Positions 1 through 11,750 of a DNA stretch of 64,000 nucleotides are shown here, piece by piece. How positions within the stretch are numbered: position 1 is the stretch's first letter; every line of letters starts with the position of its first letter. The notes under the pieces are model-generated. The model worked only from the letters and a program-made list of their open reading frames with translations. It was not told the DNA's origin and searched no databases. The stretch is taken from positions 573,098,252 to 573,162,251 of the forward strand of contig NC_081405.1 of the NCBI RefSeq assembly GCF_030272615.1. Direction: 5' to 3'. The position numbers were made by a program, and so were the translations under genes. The DNA comes from Cryptomeria japonica (Eukaryota; Streptophyta; Pinopsida; Cupressales; Cupressaceae).

Positions 1-103
1 TTCCATCAAGTTTAGGACTGTCCTTCCTGAAATAATTAGTAGACATTGGATCTCCTCAATTTGTTAAACTTCTACAAAAAGAGGACTAAGCTTTGATACC
101 AAT
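1..103 (-). mobile_element. 5' leader of a minus-strand LTR element (A1), cut by the window edge
   Basis: This is the start of the internal region of a minus-strand element whose body lies to the left of the window. It directly abuts the LTR at 104-1169 and ends in a primer binding site. The sequence resembles the gag leaders of the other Copia elements here, but it is too short to classify by protein. Confidence 0.7.
91..101 (-). other. Primer binding site of A1 (initiator Met tRNA)
   Basis: Read on the minus strand the site is TGGTATCAAAG, one base away from the plant initiator-Met primer site TGGTATCAGAG. It lies two bases from the LTR, as expected for the start of reverse transcription. 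Confidence 0.75.
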
Positions 104-1169
104 TGTTAGGTCCTCGAGACAATTGAGAGTGGGGAGGGGGGATGAATCAGTTGTCTAATAAATTCAAACCAAAAACCACTTAACCAACTTAATGCTTAAT
201 ACCAGTAAACCAGTTAAGTATGCCGGTAGACAATGTTAACATTAAATTGCTATATCGGTAAAGATTAATGCATGAAACATAAATACAAAGTCATCCACAA
301 CACATAACACCAGTATTTGTATGTGGAAACCCTGTAAGGGAAAAAACCACGGTGGGAAATCTTACCCACAATCAGATGATACTACTGCAGCTAGTAAGTG
401 TACATAAATGGGGTCTGCACATGTAGAAAGGCCAACAGCCTAGAGCTCACTGCTCAATCACAAAATGGGAGTCACACTGACTACAGTTGGATGGTTAAAT
501 CCAATAAGAATGTACTCCAAAAAATAGCATCTTCATATGCTAGATTCAGTAATGGTGTAATGCTGATATGCTTTCACAAAAACCTAGCTTCACCTTCAAA
601 TGATGTCTTCATGTATACCTCTACTTAATCTCACATATACCTTCACACAATTCTTTTTCGCATTCCACATTTGATCTTACAAATAAGATCTTACATTTAT
701 ACCATAACCTAGGACCAATTTTAGTAGGCCGTCTCTACAAGATATTACAATAAATTTTTTTACAATCAATATAATATCTGATGCTATAATTGATTAAACA
801 TGTTGGCTTAATGCATTTACAACAATAATAAATCATCTTCATAGCATGCCATGCTGATCTGGAAAAGATAAACCTGTCGCTGAATCCCTAGATAACCCTG
901 GACCTATTTGCTAGTAAAAGCAAATATGCAAGTATGAATATACCAATGATTAATTCTTCAAAACAAAGTGTCCACATGATGTCTTCGACATTACCAGGTG
1001 TCTTCCATATCATTCCAAGTGTCGGTGATCATTATATCCTACCGATGAACCATATACTAGTAACTGTGCAATAGGTACTTGCTTGCTGGTGAATGTTGCT
1101 AGATCTCTAGAGTACTAGTGTTTTAGTAGGTGTTGACATCAATGACAAAACCATACCAAAATACCAACA
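104..1169 (-). repeat. LTR of element A1 (family A), 5' LTR in minus orientation
   Basis: The LTR starts TGTTAGGTCC and ends ACCAACA on the plus strand, about 1066 bp. It matches, in reverse, the solo LTR at 34063-35091. It carries the two modules common to many LTRs here: a CCACGGTGGG block near 345-358 and a G-rich tract near 130-141. The five bases after it (aaaac, 1170-1174) are probably the target duplication; its partner lies outside the window. Short ORFs inside are chance frames. Confidence 0.85.
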
Positions 1170-2325
1170 AAAACATCACATGAAAAATCATCACACATAA
1201 CACACTGATTTTTCACATGGAAACCCAACTGGGAAAAACCACGGTGGGGATGAATACCCACAAGTTGTTCTTGAACTCTTCTAAAGTTCGCTCTGTTAGG
1301 AGCCTAGTCTGGTTAAAGACTTTACAATAGGTTATGCTAGGAACCGATCTTGTTAGGGATCACCCGGTTAAGGGATGGCTAAATACCCAGTTAGAGGTTA
1401 AACCCTTTTAAAGGTTACCTTGTAAGAGGATTTCAAGAACTCAATGATTTTGAGTCACCCTGTTAAAGGATTTACAAAAAGCATGTTAAAGCTACCCAGT
1501 AAAGGGATTTTCCATCTGCTGAAATGGTTAGAAGTCAACAGGTAATACACTGATCTGATAACATCACTTAATGCTAGGGTAGATCCACTTCAATTCCTTT
1601 ACATCTGCAATTACACTCTATAGGTATCTACTCACTTCTCTGGTCTAGCAAGAATCACCTCACATACATTCATTTGCCAACAACTTCAAATAAAAATCAT
1701 CATCGACCTTATAGACAACAATTATGTTGGTAGCCAAAACCTAAAACCCTAAGCATCTAGGTTAACAATACAGTCAGTCCAATCCTGGCCATTCAAACAC
1801 ATTACATAGGGTAAAACAATCTTGAACAAATCTCAAGATGTTCTCTATCGTCTGTTCTTTACCGCTTCTACAAGCTGATAACCCATCACGCGCTCTCCAC
1901 CATTTACTAAGATTTTGCACATTCTCAAGGTAGATAGAATCAATCTTCTTCATGCAAGATCCTCAAGGAGATTCTTCATGCACACAAGGCTGACATGGTA
2001 ATGTGATCTAATCTTCATTTAAATGCTAACTCATCACAGGATGTTGTTGGTCGAATCACACAGACTTGGAATGCATCAACTAGAAACCTTGAAGCTGAGA
2101 CTACCAACCGGTTGTCATAACAAATGAAACCATGATACAAACTTTCCATATGCCAGTACACATTCCAACATACCAGTTCACTTTTTGTATATACCGCTTC
2201 ATACCATCATACCAGTTCACTTGCCAGTTTGCTTTCTTCAATATACTAGTTCATACTTTAGTATATTGACATCAATGACAACATACAATCCCATCATGTC
2301 ATCAAACTCTAAACATGTGCCAACA
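1170..2325 (-). repeat. Partial LTR of family C, minus orientation (C1)
   Basis: It matches the solo LTR at 14834-16446 in reverse, including the CCACGGTGGGG block at about 1239-1249, the runs of short AACCCNGTTAAGG-like motifs and the terminal GTGCCAACA. Its left portion is missing because element A1 was inserted into it; that portion should lie to the left of the window. It cannot be decided from this window whether C1 is a solo LTR or part of a longer element. Confidence 0.75.
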
Positions 2326-3024
2326 AGTCTATTTCTCTAAGTCATAACTTATTCTTATACAAACATGTTCTATACCTCATGAACTTCACTGTTAGAAGCC
2401 CACCAAATATAAAACAGATTCATTCAAAAATCGATTTTCTACAGTACATCAATTTTGCATATAAGATTTACAATAGATTCAGTGCAAGTTGCACACAAAT
2501 GTTTTTCAAATAATTCTTGCAACTGTCAAACAAAATGACAAAGAAAATGTCCTTTTCAAGTATTTCAGAAATATAGTTTTTTGAACAAAAGAACCCCCAA
2601 ATAACAATAACAAACCACAAAAACTCTCTACTGCCTTTTTTTCTCTGTTCGAACCCTCTTTTCAGAAAATAAAAAACTTATTTAAAGAGATTTCAAAACT
2701 GCTTTTCCAAACACCCCAAAACAAAAGACATTAATTGTTCTCTTTAATTGAAATTTGAAACCAATTTTGACTGCTATGGAACAAAGAATGTTCCAAAAAA
2801 AAAGCATAAAGAGGCTGCATATAATCAGCCAAGGAACCAACTTCATACTTATCATAGTTGACAATCAGAAAAAACTGCCTTTTTTTATCCAACAAACTGA
2901 AATAAGATTACCGGATTCATGAAGTTTGTCCAACTGCCATGCTCCATGATCTGAACCAAATTTAAAACTATCAATGTTAGTCCATTGCAAGCTCAATCAT
3001 GCTATGGAGACTATGCTCAAGCTC
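2326..3024. other. Unassigned sequence
   Basis: About 700 bp of AT-rich sequence between LTR C1 and element D. I see no ORF with a recognisable product, no LTR ends and no RNA gene. It may be old repeat debris or low-copy DNA. Confidence 0.5.
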
Positions 3025-3029
3025 AAACA

Positions 3030-3927
3030 TGTTGGGAATTGACACTCTATTGGTTAGGTTTCATTATGTTGTCATTGATGGCAACATGTTTTGGGTTCAG
3101 GCTCCATATGGTGTACCGCCAAACACTTCACAGACTCTACACCAACACCGACACATGATATATGATTTCTTTAGTCACCGGGAATAAGGAAGAAATGATA
3201 TGGTAAAGAATATCAGTTTTAGAGGCTGACACCTCTTGGATCCAGCATCGACAACTTGTTTTAGTGCATATTCATTTATGTCATATGGCCGACATGAAAT
3301 ATGATATTGTATATATCCTTGTAAGCCGATATAAGGCATAGATTTGTATAAGGTATATAGGGGAGATTGATTAGATCATTTTGATATAAATGTGGATAGA
3401 TAAGGTTATGAATGTAATGTAATTTAAATTATATCAGAGAGACTATGTATGCAAGGAATTCATTGTAAGGGTTATTCCGGTACTGAGGTTTAGGGTTATA
3501 ATCGAAACAGACAGAACTTAAATCAGAACTATATTCCAGCATAGGAGATGCTATACTAAGCAGTTCACTATTCTCTAGATTTTTATGTAGTCAGTGAGGC
3601 TCCTTTTGTGATGAGCAGAGTGCTCTAGGCTATAAGCCTTTCTGCAAGTGCAAGCCCATAATATGTTGTAATATCTCTTCATATGGCCAGTGAGTTGATA
3701 TTGTGGGTCACAAGTCCCACCATGGTTTTTCCTCATTGAGGTTTTCCACATATAAATTTGTGTGTTATGATTCTCATTTATGTGTTTGGCTTATTGGTTG
3801 CATTACTTCTTTCAATTCAGTTTATACAAGTATACCGATTGGTGTATGTATGTTTTGCTAGGGCTGAAATCTTATATTCCGGTATAACACTGATTCATCC
3901 CCCTCTCAGTGTTGTTGGTCTCCAACA
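3030..3927 (+). repeat. 5' LTR of element D
   Basis: 898 bp, TGTTGG...CCAACA, close in length and sequence to the 915-bp 3' LTR. By eye the first 170 bp are roughly 85-90 percent identical, so the insertion is not recent. It holds the shared LTR modules: ACCATGGTTTTTCC with TTTTCCACAT (about 3720-3750) and CCCCTCTCAGT close to the end. The ORFs inside (2999-3187, 3758-3964) look like chance frames. Confidence 0.9.
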
Positions 3928-3929
3928 AT

Positions 3930-3942
3930 TGGTATCAGAGCC
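3930..3942 (+). other. Primer binding site of D (initiator Met tRNA)
   Basis: TGGTATCAGAGCC, a perfect plant initiator-Met primer binding site two bases downstream of the 5' LTR. Confidence 0.93.
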
Positions 3943-4001
3943 TTGTGGTTTGGAGGAAGTTTAATAGCTTGAGGAAGATCCTGAAACCATAATCACTGAA
4001 T

Positions 4002-5108
4002 ATGGCTTTGGAGAAGTAGCTTGAGATGGCACTTGAAGAATATGATGCTGAAAGATTGAAGAACTTAAAGCTACAAGATGAGTTGAAATCTACTAAATAA
4101 TTTAATTTTGTCCTACAAGAAAGACTATCATCGGTTCAAGCTAGGAGGAAGGAACTTTTACAAAATCAGGATGATGAAGATGCACTTAAGGAACAATGTC
4201 AGAAATTGAATCAAGAGAACATGGTTATATAAAAAAAAAAAAACCATGACTATGAGGTTATCCAAGGATATTGAGGATAGAAAGAAAAAGGAAGAAAATC
4301 TTGCTGTATCCCTAAAGAACAAATTTGAAGAATGCGGTAGGTTGACTCATGAAAATGAGTTATTATGGTCTATTTTGGTACAATACTGAAGCAATGAGAA
4401 AGAGATTGAGAGACAAATGACAATACTAAGAGATGATTTAACCGTTGCAAGTGAATACAAATAAAAATTCAAGACCAGTTCAACACAGTTTGATGAGTTA
4501 CTGAAGAGACAGAGGCAGATTGGAGATTCCAGTGGACTTGGATTTGACTAAGGATAGAGTTTCGGTACTGCTAATGAAGATCAAAACCATAAGGCACCGG
4601 TAAGGGAATTCAATTCTTATAAATTCAATGGTAGATGTTTTGTTTGCAATAAATTTGGTCACATGGCTAGGCAGTGCAGAAATAGAGCAAATCAGAACCC
4701 TGATTCTACTCCCAATAAATGTTCTAAATGCAATAAAACTAGTCATAAGTCAGAAGATTGCAGAAAGAATATAAAATGCTGCGCTTGTGGAAAATTTGGA
4801 CATATGGCTAAATAGTGTAGGTCAAGCAATTTCACCGGTTTTAGCAAGGCAATTCAAAAGAAAAATGTTACATGTTATGCATGCAATGAAGTTGAACATA
4901 TTGCTAAGTTCTACAGAAGCAAAAATCTATCAGTTGGCAATAAAGGATCAAATGATAAAGGTAAAGAGAAGGTTAGTGAAATCCAACAAGATCATACTCA
5001 GAGATTGGTTAGAAAGACTAAAGAGCAATCATCAGATGGGAATGTCCTGGTTACATATCTGACAGAAGAGGCTGCTCCTGCACCGATAGTGAGCTCATTC
5101 GGTAACTA
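4002..5108 (+). pseudogene. Element D ORF1: gag-like protein with four CCHC zinc knuckles
   Basis: A degenerate frame starting at ATG 4002. The first part is rich in E, K, L and Q in a coiled-coil-like pattern (about 4002-4500). Four CX2CX4HX4C zinc knuckles follow at 4636-4677, 4720-4761, 4777-4818 and 4873-4914; the third has TAG (4813-4815) where glutamine is expected, and the fourth has its last Cys changed to Tyr. Zinc knuckles of this type bind RNA in the nucleocapsid part of gag. I do not see the usual Copia gag core domain before them, so this may be a nucleocapsid-like protein that packages the element RNA with help from another gag. Several stops and frame changes make it a pseudogene in this copy. 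Confidence 0.75.
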
Positions 5109-5400
5109 AGGCAGATGCCTTAGGGGTAGGTAAATTTCATGAAAGATAATGCATATACCCCTAGAGGAGGTTCTGGAAGATGTTCCAGATATTAGAGAGG
5201 ATTATCCAGCATTAATATATTATGAGTGAGATCCAGTATCATTCACCAGTAGTCATTTATGTCAACAGAAAATTAGGGTTTTCTCAATGGATAAAAGGTC
5301 AATTACACCTCATTATTATTCACCTAGCATTCAGAGCAATTATGGAGTGATTCATAAAGACTTAGTGCAACCATAAGCTATTCAGAGGCAATCAAATTTC

Positions 5401-8400
5401 ATTTTGAACGATCACACCGACATCTGGAAAGATTTGTTAGATGTTTTTCACTGGCAACGTTCTAAAGGGAATTTTCTTGAATCATGGATCAAGATCATCT
5501 TCTGCTCCTATTTTCATTGCAAACCCAACTATAGTAGAAATTAAGGACCACCACAGGCCAATTTTTAAATGGTATCCACATGTGGCTACCAAGGAAGATT
5601 TGGTTGGAGCATTTTCTCATGTCCCGGAGGGTGTGGTATATGTAGAAGATGTTAGGGCCTATATTCATTGTCGTATAGAGGACTTAGGAATTTTGGAGAT
5701 CAAAGGGATGTATATGAATGAACTCATGGGAGAATCTGGTAAAATCAAACTGACATATAAACACATCGAACATCTAGGGCTTACTGATAATCTGGATATT
5801 CTAGAATTCAAGGATGAGATTACCAGATATGTACTAAGCAGAGTACATGGGTAGTTCATATGGCTGGACCGACCCTACAAAATCACCAAGGAAGCCATTT
5901 GGGTAATTACCAGTTTACCATGAACAAGGAAACATCCGAAAAAGAAGGTATCAAATGACATTGTAAGAAAGATCACTGATGCCACATCAGACAAGAGATC
6001 GATGAAGGTGAGCACTATCACCGACACTGACATCAAATTTGGCAATATGATCATAGGCTACAAGGTAACTCAGTCTAACTGACTGAATTCAGTTTCCAAT
6101 TCATGTATTTTGGCTGCTTATAGAATGATGAGAGAAAATATCAAGTTAGATCTTTGTGACTAGATGCTTAAGGAGTTATTGATCAATTTAGGAAAGATTA
6201 AAGGTGAGAAGAAGGGAACCTTCCGGTATGGAAATCTGTTAGTATGCTTAATGTTATACTTTTTAAATGATACCCCTAGTTTTGGAAGGGAAGCAATGGG
6301 CTTTTGATATCTCGGTAGGAAGACAACTTAAGCAATCAATTGCTGCATTGGGAGGTCTTAGAGATGATAACGTATGGGGTTACTTCAAGGCTTTTCAGAA
6401 ATCTATGAGGTCTAGAATAAGGATACCTAAGAAAATAATAGATAAATACTCTATCAATATTTGTTTCATGGTTAAGAAGGATGTGATTCTCATGGAGGCA
6501 GTCAAGCCTCGAAAGATTTGGATAGAGGAAATGGGATATGAGGTAGATGCATTAATTCTGGATGCATATGCAAAAATTCTACTTGATGCAGAGATAGATG
6601 AAATAGAAAAACCTTTTGGAATAGCACAACAAAAGACCTTTGAGGTTGAAATTGAGTTCAATCAGAAAAAGAGGGAAAAACAAGAAGGTAAGGCAAGTAA
6701 GTTTGTACAAAAAGTTTCTAAAGACATTAAGGCACTCATTGATGATGTCTTGGAGAAAGGGAGAAAGAGGAAGGATCCAGTAGTTCACATTGAACCTATG
6801 GCTGCAGACTCTGAGATTGATGATGAGACACCATTATCTTTCAAAAGGGTTGTGAGGAAGAAACCGGAAGAATCTAAAGTGGAACCAAAGAAACAACCAG
6901 TTAGGAAGGTTACCATCAAATTACCAACATAGAAGAAAGCACCCAAGGCTGCACCATTAGCTACATTTGGTACTATCAGAAGGAGGAAGAAGAGTGACAT
7001 TGTTTTGGCACTAGAGACTGGTAATGTAACAATCATTCTACCTAAAACTTGTGTTGAAATTATTGATGAAATAACTAAGGATGGGATGATGAAAAATGTC
7101 AAGTCTTATTATGATACATTTGAAGATGATGAACAGAGAGAGATAGAGGAAGCAATTCTTCTAAACTTAGATATCTATAAGAAAGTATTAATTGAAATAG
7201 AAAATTCAATACTAATAGAGCTATACAACATGTTAGATGCTAGAAGGTTATTTGCGATGCAAGAAGAGAAACACATTAAAATGCAATAAATCTTATCTAT
7301 ATCTGTTGCTATAACTCCAGATGAAATGGAGAAGACAATGGAGGCTGCAGATAGGAAGGTTTTTAACAACAAACATAGAATAACTAGCCTGATGTTAGGA
7401 AGGATGAATGAGATAGTAAAGGAAATACAAAAGGATTGGATAAATTTTTTGGGAGAGCATAGAGGATTATTCACTTCATCGGAGACAAAAACAGACACTG
7501 TAGATACACCCATTGAAGGGAAAGGTAAATGAATTATGGGTACTCCACCCTTAGTTCTAAAGAATATCAAAATAGTGGAAGTTGAGCCACCGGTTAACAC
7601 CAATGTACAAACAAATACACAAACACTGGTTAATGATGAGAACATTGTACAAGATACTAGCATTGAGGACACTTGTCCTCTAGATACTAATGTATAGGTT
7701 GAGGATATTGTTCCTATGGAGGAACTAACAGTTTTACAAATTGCACCAAGAGGCGAAGCCATCGGTGCATGTGAGGAGGTAATAAAGGATAAATCACCAG
7801 AGAAATCAAGGGAATTTGGTAGAGAACTAGTTGATGGCACATCATTATTGATAATTGACACTTCTCTAGTGGAAAAGAAAAACATCACAGAGATGAGTCC
7901 CACAAAATTGATGATGATGGTTGCTCATAAACTAATGAAGGAGGGAACCATAGACAAAGGGATTATAGATCAATCCATAACTATTTTGTATAGATTGGTC
8001 CCAGAATGTAAGATTAAGAATGAAGCAAGCCCTTTTGGCCAGCTTAAGATAATAACATAACACATATCTAAAGATTTTCAAACATTACAGCAGATCTCTA
8101 ACAAGGTAGCACTTGAGAAATTCACTTTGGCTAAGAGAGTCACTTTTGATCAGGTCATTGACAGAGAGAAGAAAAAGATTGAGGATAAGTTAATTTTGAG
8201 AGAAAATTATTTGAAACAAGGTACCAATATATACAGGGTATGTTGCAATACAAAGATTCTTACAGGAAAAGTGGATGAAAAGATAAAAGAGGTATATGAC
8301 AAAATTACTATTATAGCTAACTCTTTTGACGAACTAGTTTCACTGACAACATCTATTGATGGATAAATTTTGACTTTGGAGAATCATATTTATACTCTTG

Positions 8401-8450
8401 AAAATAAAGAGATAAGATCATTCAAAGAGTCAGAAATCTCATAGGTTTGG
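5401..8450 (+). pseudogene. Element D ORF2: long protein of unknown function, degenerate
   Basis: About 1000 codons sit where pol would be expected. Frame phase changes near 5490 and near 6290; from 6267 to 8366 all open pieces share one phase, separated only by stops (6930, 7287, 7530, 7695, 8058, 8364). The first part is globular and contains KITKEAIWVITSLP at about 5879-5920, similar to a motif in the accessory ORF of element F. The middle (6600-6930) is Lys/Glu-rich and basic; the rest is helical and charged. No D-D-E integrase, YxDD, aspartic protease or RNase H signature was found. The product is unknown to me. It could be a structural or host-interaction protein, or an accessory ORF taken from another element. 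Its single-phase length argues that it was once one protein. Confidence 0.65.
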
Positions 8451-8508
8451 TGAGCCCAAGACTGGATTCACTTGGTGTACATAAGAGGGAATGCATGGAT
8501 ATGCTTGG

Positions 8509-9305
8509 TGTAGACACCTAAAATTGTCTAGTCTAATTAAATAAATATTTTATTTATTTAATTATCTAAGCTTAATTCTTCTATTAATTAAATAAATCTT
8601 TATTTATTTAATTAATTCATTTATCCTCTTCTAGCCTTATTTCTCATTTAAATAAATACATTTATTTATTTAAATTATCCTTTTCCTAAATTAAATAAAT
8701 ATCCTATTTATTTAATTATCCCACTTCCTCTATTAATTAAATAAATCTTTATTTATTTTATTAGTTCATTAAAATTTTCTACCCAAGACACATGTCATTC
8801 ATCTCTTAATTCATACACTACCTACCCCTTTCATTATTTTATTATTTCTTTTACCTACCCTCTAATCATAACCGACCTCCTTTTACACCTCTCAATCTTA
8901 TCCCTCCATTTCATATAGTGTCTTCTATATAAGGAGATGCTTCCTTCATTATCAACCCAAATCTCACTATGCATTCAACCCCCCACTAACTACTTGATCA
9001 ATTGACTACTTGGCATATGCGATCCTACTTGCAACCACATTTCCGTTCTTTGTTGAGCTCTTGTGCACACATACAATCTAAGAGCAAATATATCAAGCAA
9101 GATCAATGGAGATAGGAAGAATGGAGATCCAAACCCTATTGGACATGTGATGGTATAATCTTTGTGATTTCGTTTGATTTGCATTGTCTTAGGTAATCTT
9201 CATATGTTATGGTGGATCTTTGTTGTTGTTAGGCTAGGGTTTTGTGGTTGAATCTATTTAGCCTTTCAATATTGTTATTGTTGTTATCCATTTTCACCAT
9301 ATACA
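8509..9305 (+). repeat. Solo LTR E1 inserted in element D
   Basis: Starts TGTAGACACC, ends ATATACA, and is flanked by a perfect 5-bp duplication cttgg (8504-8508 and 9306-9310). Removing it joins the flanking D sequence smoothly. The first 250 bp are an array of AT-rich palindromes with a TTAATTAAATAAA core. No internal region is present. Related starts occur at 46680 and 63281. Confidence 0.88.
8926..8933 (+). promoter_or_regulatory. TATA box of LTR E1
   Basis: TATATAAG in the middle of the LTR, followed by a less AT-rich stretch. This fits the U3/R border of a plant LTR promoter. It is a sequence match only. Confidence 0.55.
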
Positions 9306-9534
9306 CTTGGTAAGCCCACATCGACAAAGGTTAATGAGAAATAATCACTTGCATATTCACTGAGTGGACTTGTATCTATTTCTGGCACATTCAAAACCGG
9401 CTGGGATATATATGTGGAGTTATTAGAGAAAGCTTACTTGGAAATCTTGAAACTGGTCAAACTCCGGTAAGACATTTTTGGAGGTATTTTGTGTACAATT
9501 ATCATTCTTTGATAGTTTTTTGGGCATTTATGTC

Positions 9535-9719
9535 AAAGGGGGAGTAGTATACATGTGAAAAGGATTACATACATTAGGGGGAGTTACAGAGTTTTTGGAA
9601 ATTTGAAATATTGGAGCATTTTGCATATTCAGCTCAGGGAAGCAGGGCAGGATGAAATCGGTAGTTGAAACTATGACCAATTTTCACATGAGTGTTGCCA
9701 TCAATGCCAAAGGGGGAGA
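9535..9719 (+). other. Multiplied polypurine tracts of element D
   Basis: Three A/G tracts of the form AAAGGGGGAG occur at 9535-9544, 9576-9583 and 9709-9719. The last touches the 3' LTR and is the one expected to prime plus-strand synthesis. Multiplied polypurine tracts are a known mark of Sirevirus Copia elements, which supports linking D to that lineage. Confidence 0.8.
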
Positions 9720-9720
9720 T

Positions 9721-10635
9721 TGTTGGAAATTGACACTCTACCGGTTAGGTTTCATTATGTTGTCATTGATGGAAATATATTTTGGGTTCAGGCTTCATAT
9801 GGTGTATCGACAGGCACTTCACAGACTCTACACCGACACTGGCGCATGATAGAATATTTATTTAGTCACCAGAAATAAGGCCAACATGATATGGTAAAGA
9901 ATATCGGTATTGGAGGCCGACACCTCTTGGATCTGACATTGGCAGCTTGTTTTAATGCTTATTCATTTATGTCATATGGCCGATATGAAATATGATATTG
10001 TATATATCCTTGTAAGCCGACATAAGGCATAAATTTGTATAGGGTATATAGGGGAGATTGATTAGATCATTTTGATATATATATATGTGGATAGATAAGG
10101 TTATGAATGTAATATAATGTAAATTATGTCAGAGAGACTATGTATGTAAGGAATTCATTGTAAGGTTTATTCTGGTATTGAGGTTTAGGGTTATAACCAA
10201 AACAGACAGAGCTTGAATCATAATTGTTTTCTGGCATAGGAGATGCTATACTAAGCAGTTCACTATTCTCCAGAATATTGTTTAGATTTTTATGTAGTCA
10301 ATGAGGCTCCTTTTGTGATGAGTAGTGTGCTCTAGGCTATAAGCCTTCCTGCAAGTGCAAGCCCCTCATATGTTCTAACATCTCTTCATATGGCTAGTGA
10401 ATTGATATTGTGGGTCACAAATCCCATCGTGGTTTTTCCTCATTGAGGTTTTCCACATATAAATTTGTGTGTTATGAGTCTCATTTATGTGTTTGTCTTA
10501 TTGGTTGTATTACCTCTTTAAATTCTATTTATACAAGTATACCAGTTGGTGTATGTATGTTTTGCTAAGGCTAAAATCTTATATTCCATTATAACACTAA
10601 TTCACCCCCCCTCTCAGTGTTATTGGTCTCCAACA
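9721..10635 (+). repeat. 3' LTR of element D
   Basis: 915 bp, TGTTGG...CCAACA, matching the 5' LTR along its length and followed by target duplication aaaca. It has a short AT dinucleotide expansion near 10074-10085 that the 5' copy lacks. Confidence 0.9.
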
Positions 10636-10640
10636 AAACA

Positions 10641-11750
10641 TACCATGGTGGTTTGTATCTAGGGTTTCATGGATAAACCACTACAATGCTATCGATGCCC
10701 AACTCTCAAAAAATGAGCTTTTTTATGCATAGTAATAAAAAAAGAAGATACTTTTGTTTGAGTGACTTATCTTGTGCCATAAAAATGATAATATCATTTT
10801 GACATCACAAAGGTATATTAAAAAAATGCTGACAAAGATTTAATCACCAATATGCCATGTGAATTACTTAATGCCTTCAAAGCCAAGGACTTATGTCTTT
10901 GCTAATGATATTGTCCCCCAAGCAATGGCCATTTAACCAAGTATGCCAATTCGTTCTTTTTACATGGTATGGTCAAACTATTTGCACATGCTTGTTATGA
11001 GTTTTTCAATCTCATACACAATATTAAAAATATGATCACCTTTAATAACTATGATAACAAATATGACATGATCATAGAATCAAACCTTAGTTTTTTCCAC
11101 TGAGGAGATTATAGTCAAATGTTTTGAGGTGGACACAAAATACCTTCAAGCTCTCATTATTTGACATCTATATACCTCATAGACATTAGAGTACTAATAA
11201 CTTATAGTCTTGCTTTAACAAGCCATTAATATATTATCATGAAACATTGATAATGTATCAATATCTTGTTAAATAAAAAACATGAGTCATTAACAACTAA
11301 TGCAGAATAAGATACATAAAGCATCAAACAACAAGACTTGTCCACTAAAGAATTCAATGACAATATGAGAGAGAACCAAATAGCACTGGCCAAAGTTCTG
11401 AGAAAACCTTTAATACGTTATAATTCTCCCTGTTATAAACCAAACATAATGTCTTATCATGACATAAATTCCAAAATTAATGTCAAAGGGGTCAACAGTA
11501 ATTTTAGGTGTTCCCTTTATATTTTAATTATCCTAATTTATCATAAGTCCTACCCCATTTTATATCTCAAGACATGTTTCCCTCATCTAAATATCATATA
11601 TGGTTGCACAAACATAATTATGACATTAAAACCCTATTATCTCAAGGTTAGTATGTTATTGTGTCATTAAAACCCTCTTATGACATTAGAAACCTATTAG
11701 AACCCTAGTATTGTTTCACACAAGTTTTGCATTACCCTCCTCTCAAGGTT
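10641..11750. other. Unassigned sequence
   Basis: AT-rich sequence to the right of element D. The open frame at 11338-11670 has no recognisable domain. I see no LTR ends or RNA genes here. Confidence 0.45.

Larger units (their letters stand above)
3030..10635 (+). mobile_element. Element D: complete non-autonomous LTR retrotransposon with unknown ORFs
   Basis: The element is bounded by two LTRs that begin TGTTGG and end CCAACA, and by a perfect 5-bp target duplication aaaca (3025-3029 and 10636-10640). Inside are a perfect initiator-Met primer site, a degenerate ORF1 with four zinc knuckles, a long degenerate ORF2 of unknown function, and three polypurine tracts, the last abutting the 3' LTR. 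No protease, integrase, reverse transcriptase or RNase H was found, so it must have been moved by another element. The multiple polypurine tracts and primer site match the Copia elements G, B1 and B2 in this window, which are the likely kind of helper. Solo LTR E1 is inserted near its 3' end. Confidence 0.9.

Noticed and set aside
398-628. 76-codon ORF as a small gene
   Set aside because: Lies within LTR A1 and its counterpart in A2 is on the opposite strand and not open.
7175-7903. 242-codon minus-strand ORF in element D
   Set aside because: It is antisense to the single-phase ORF2 and Ser/Ile/Phe-rich as expected for the reverse of an acidic, Lys-rich frame.
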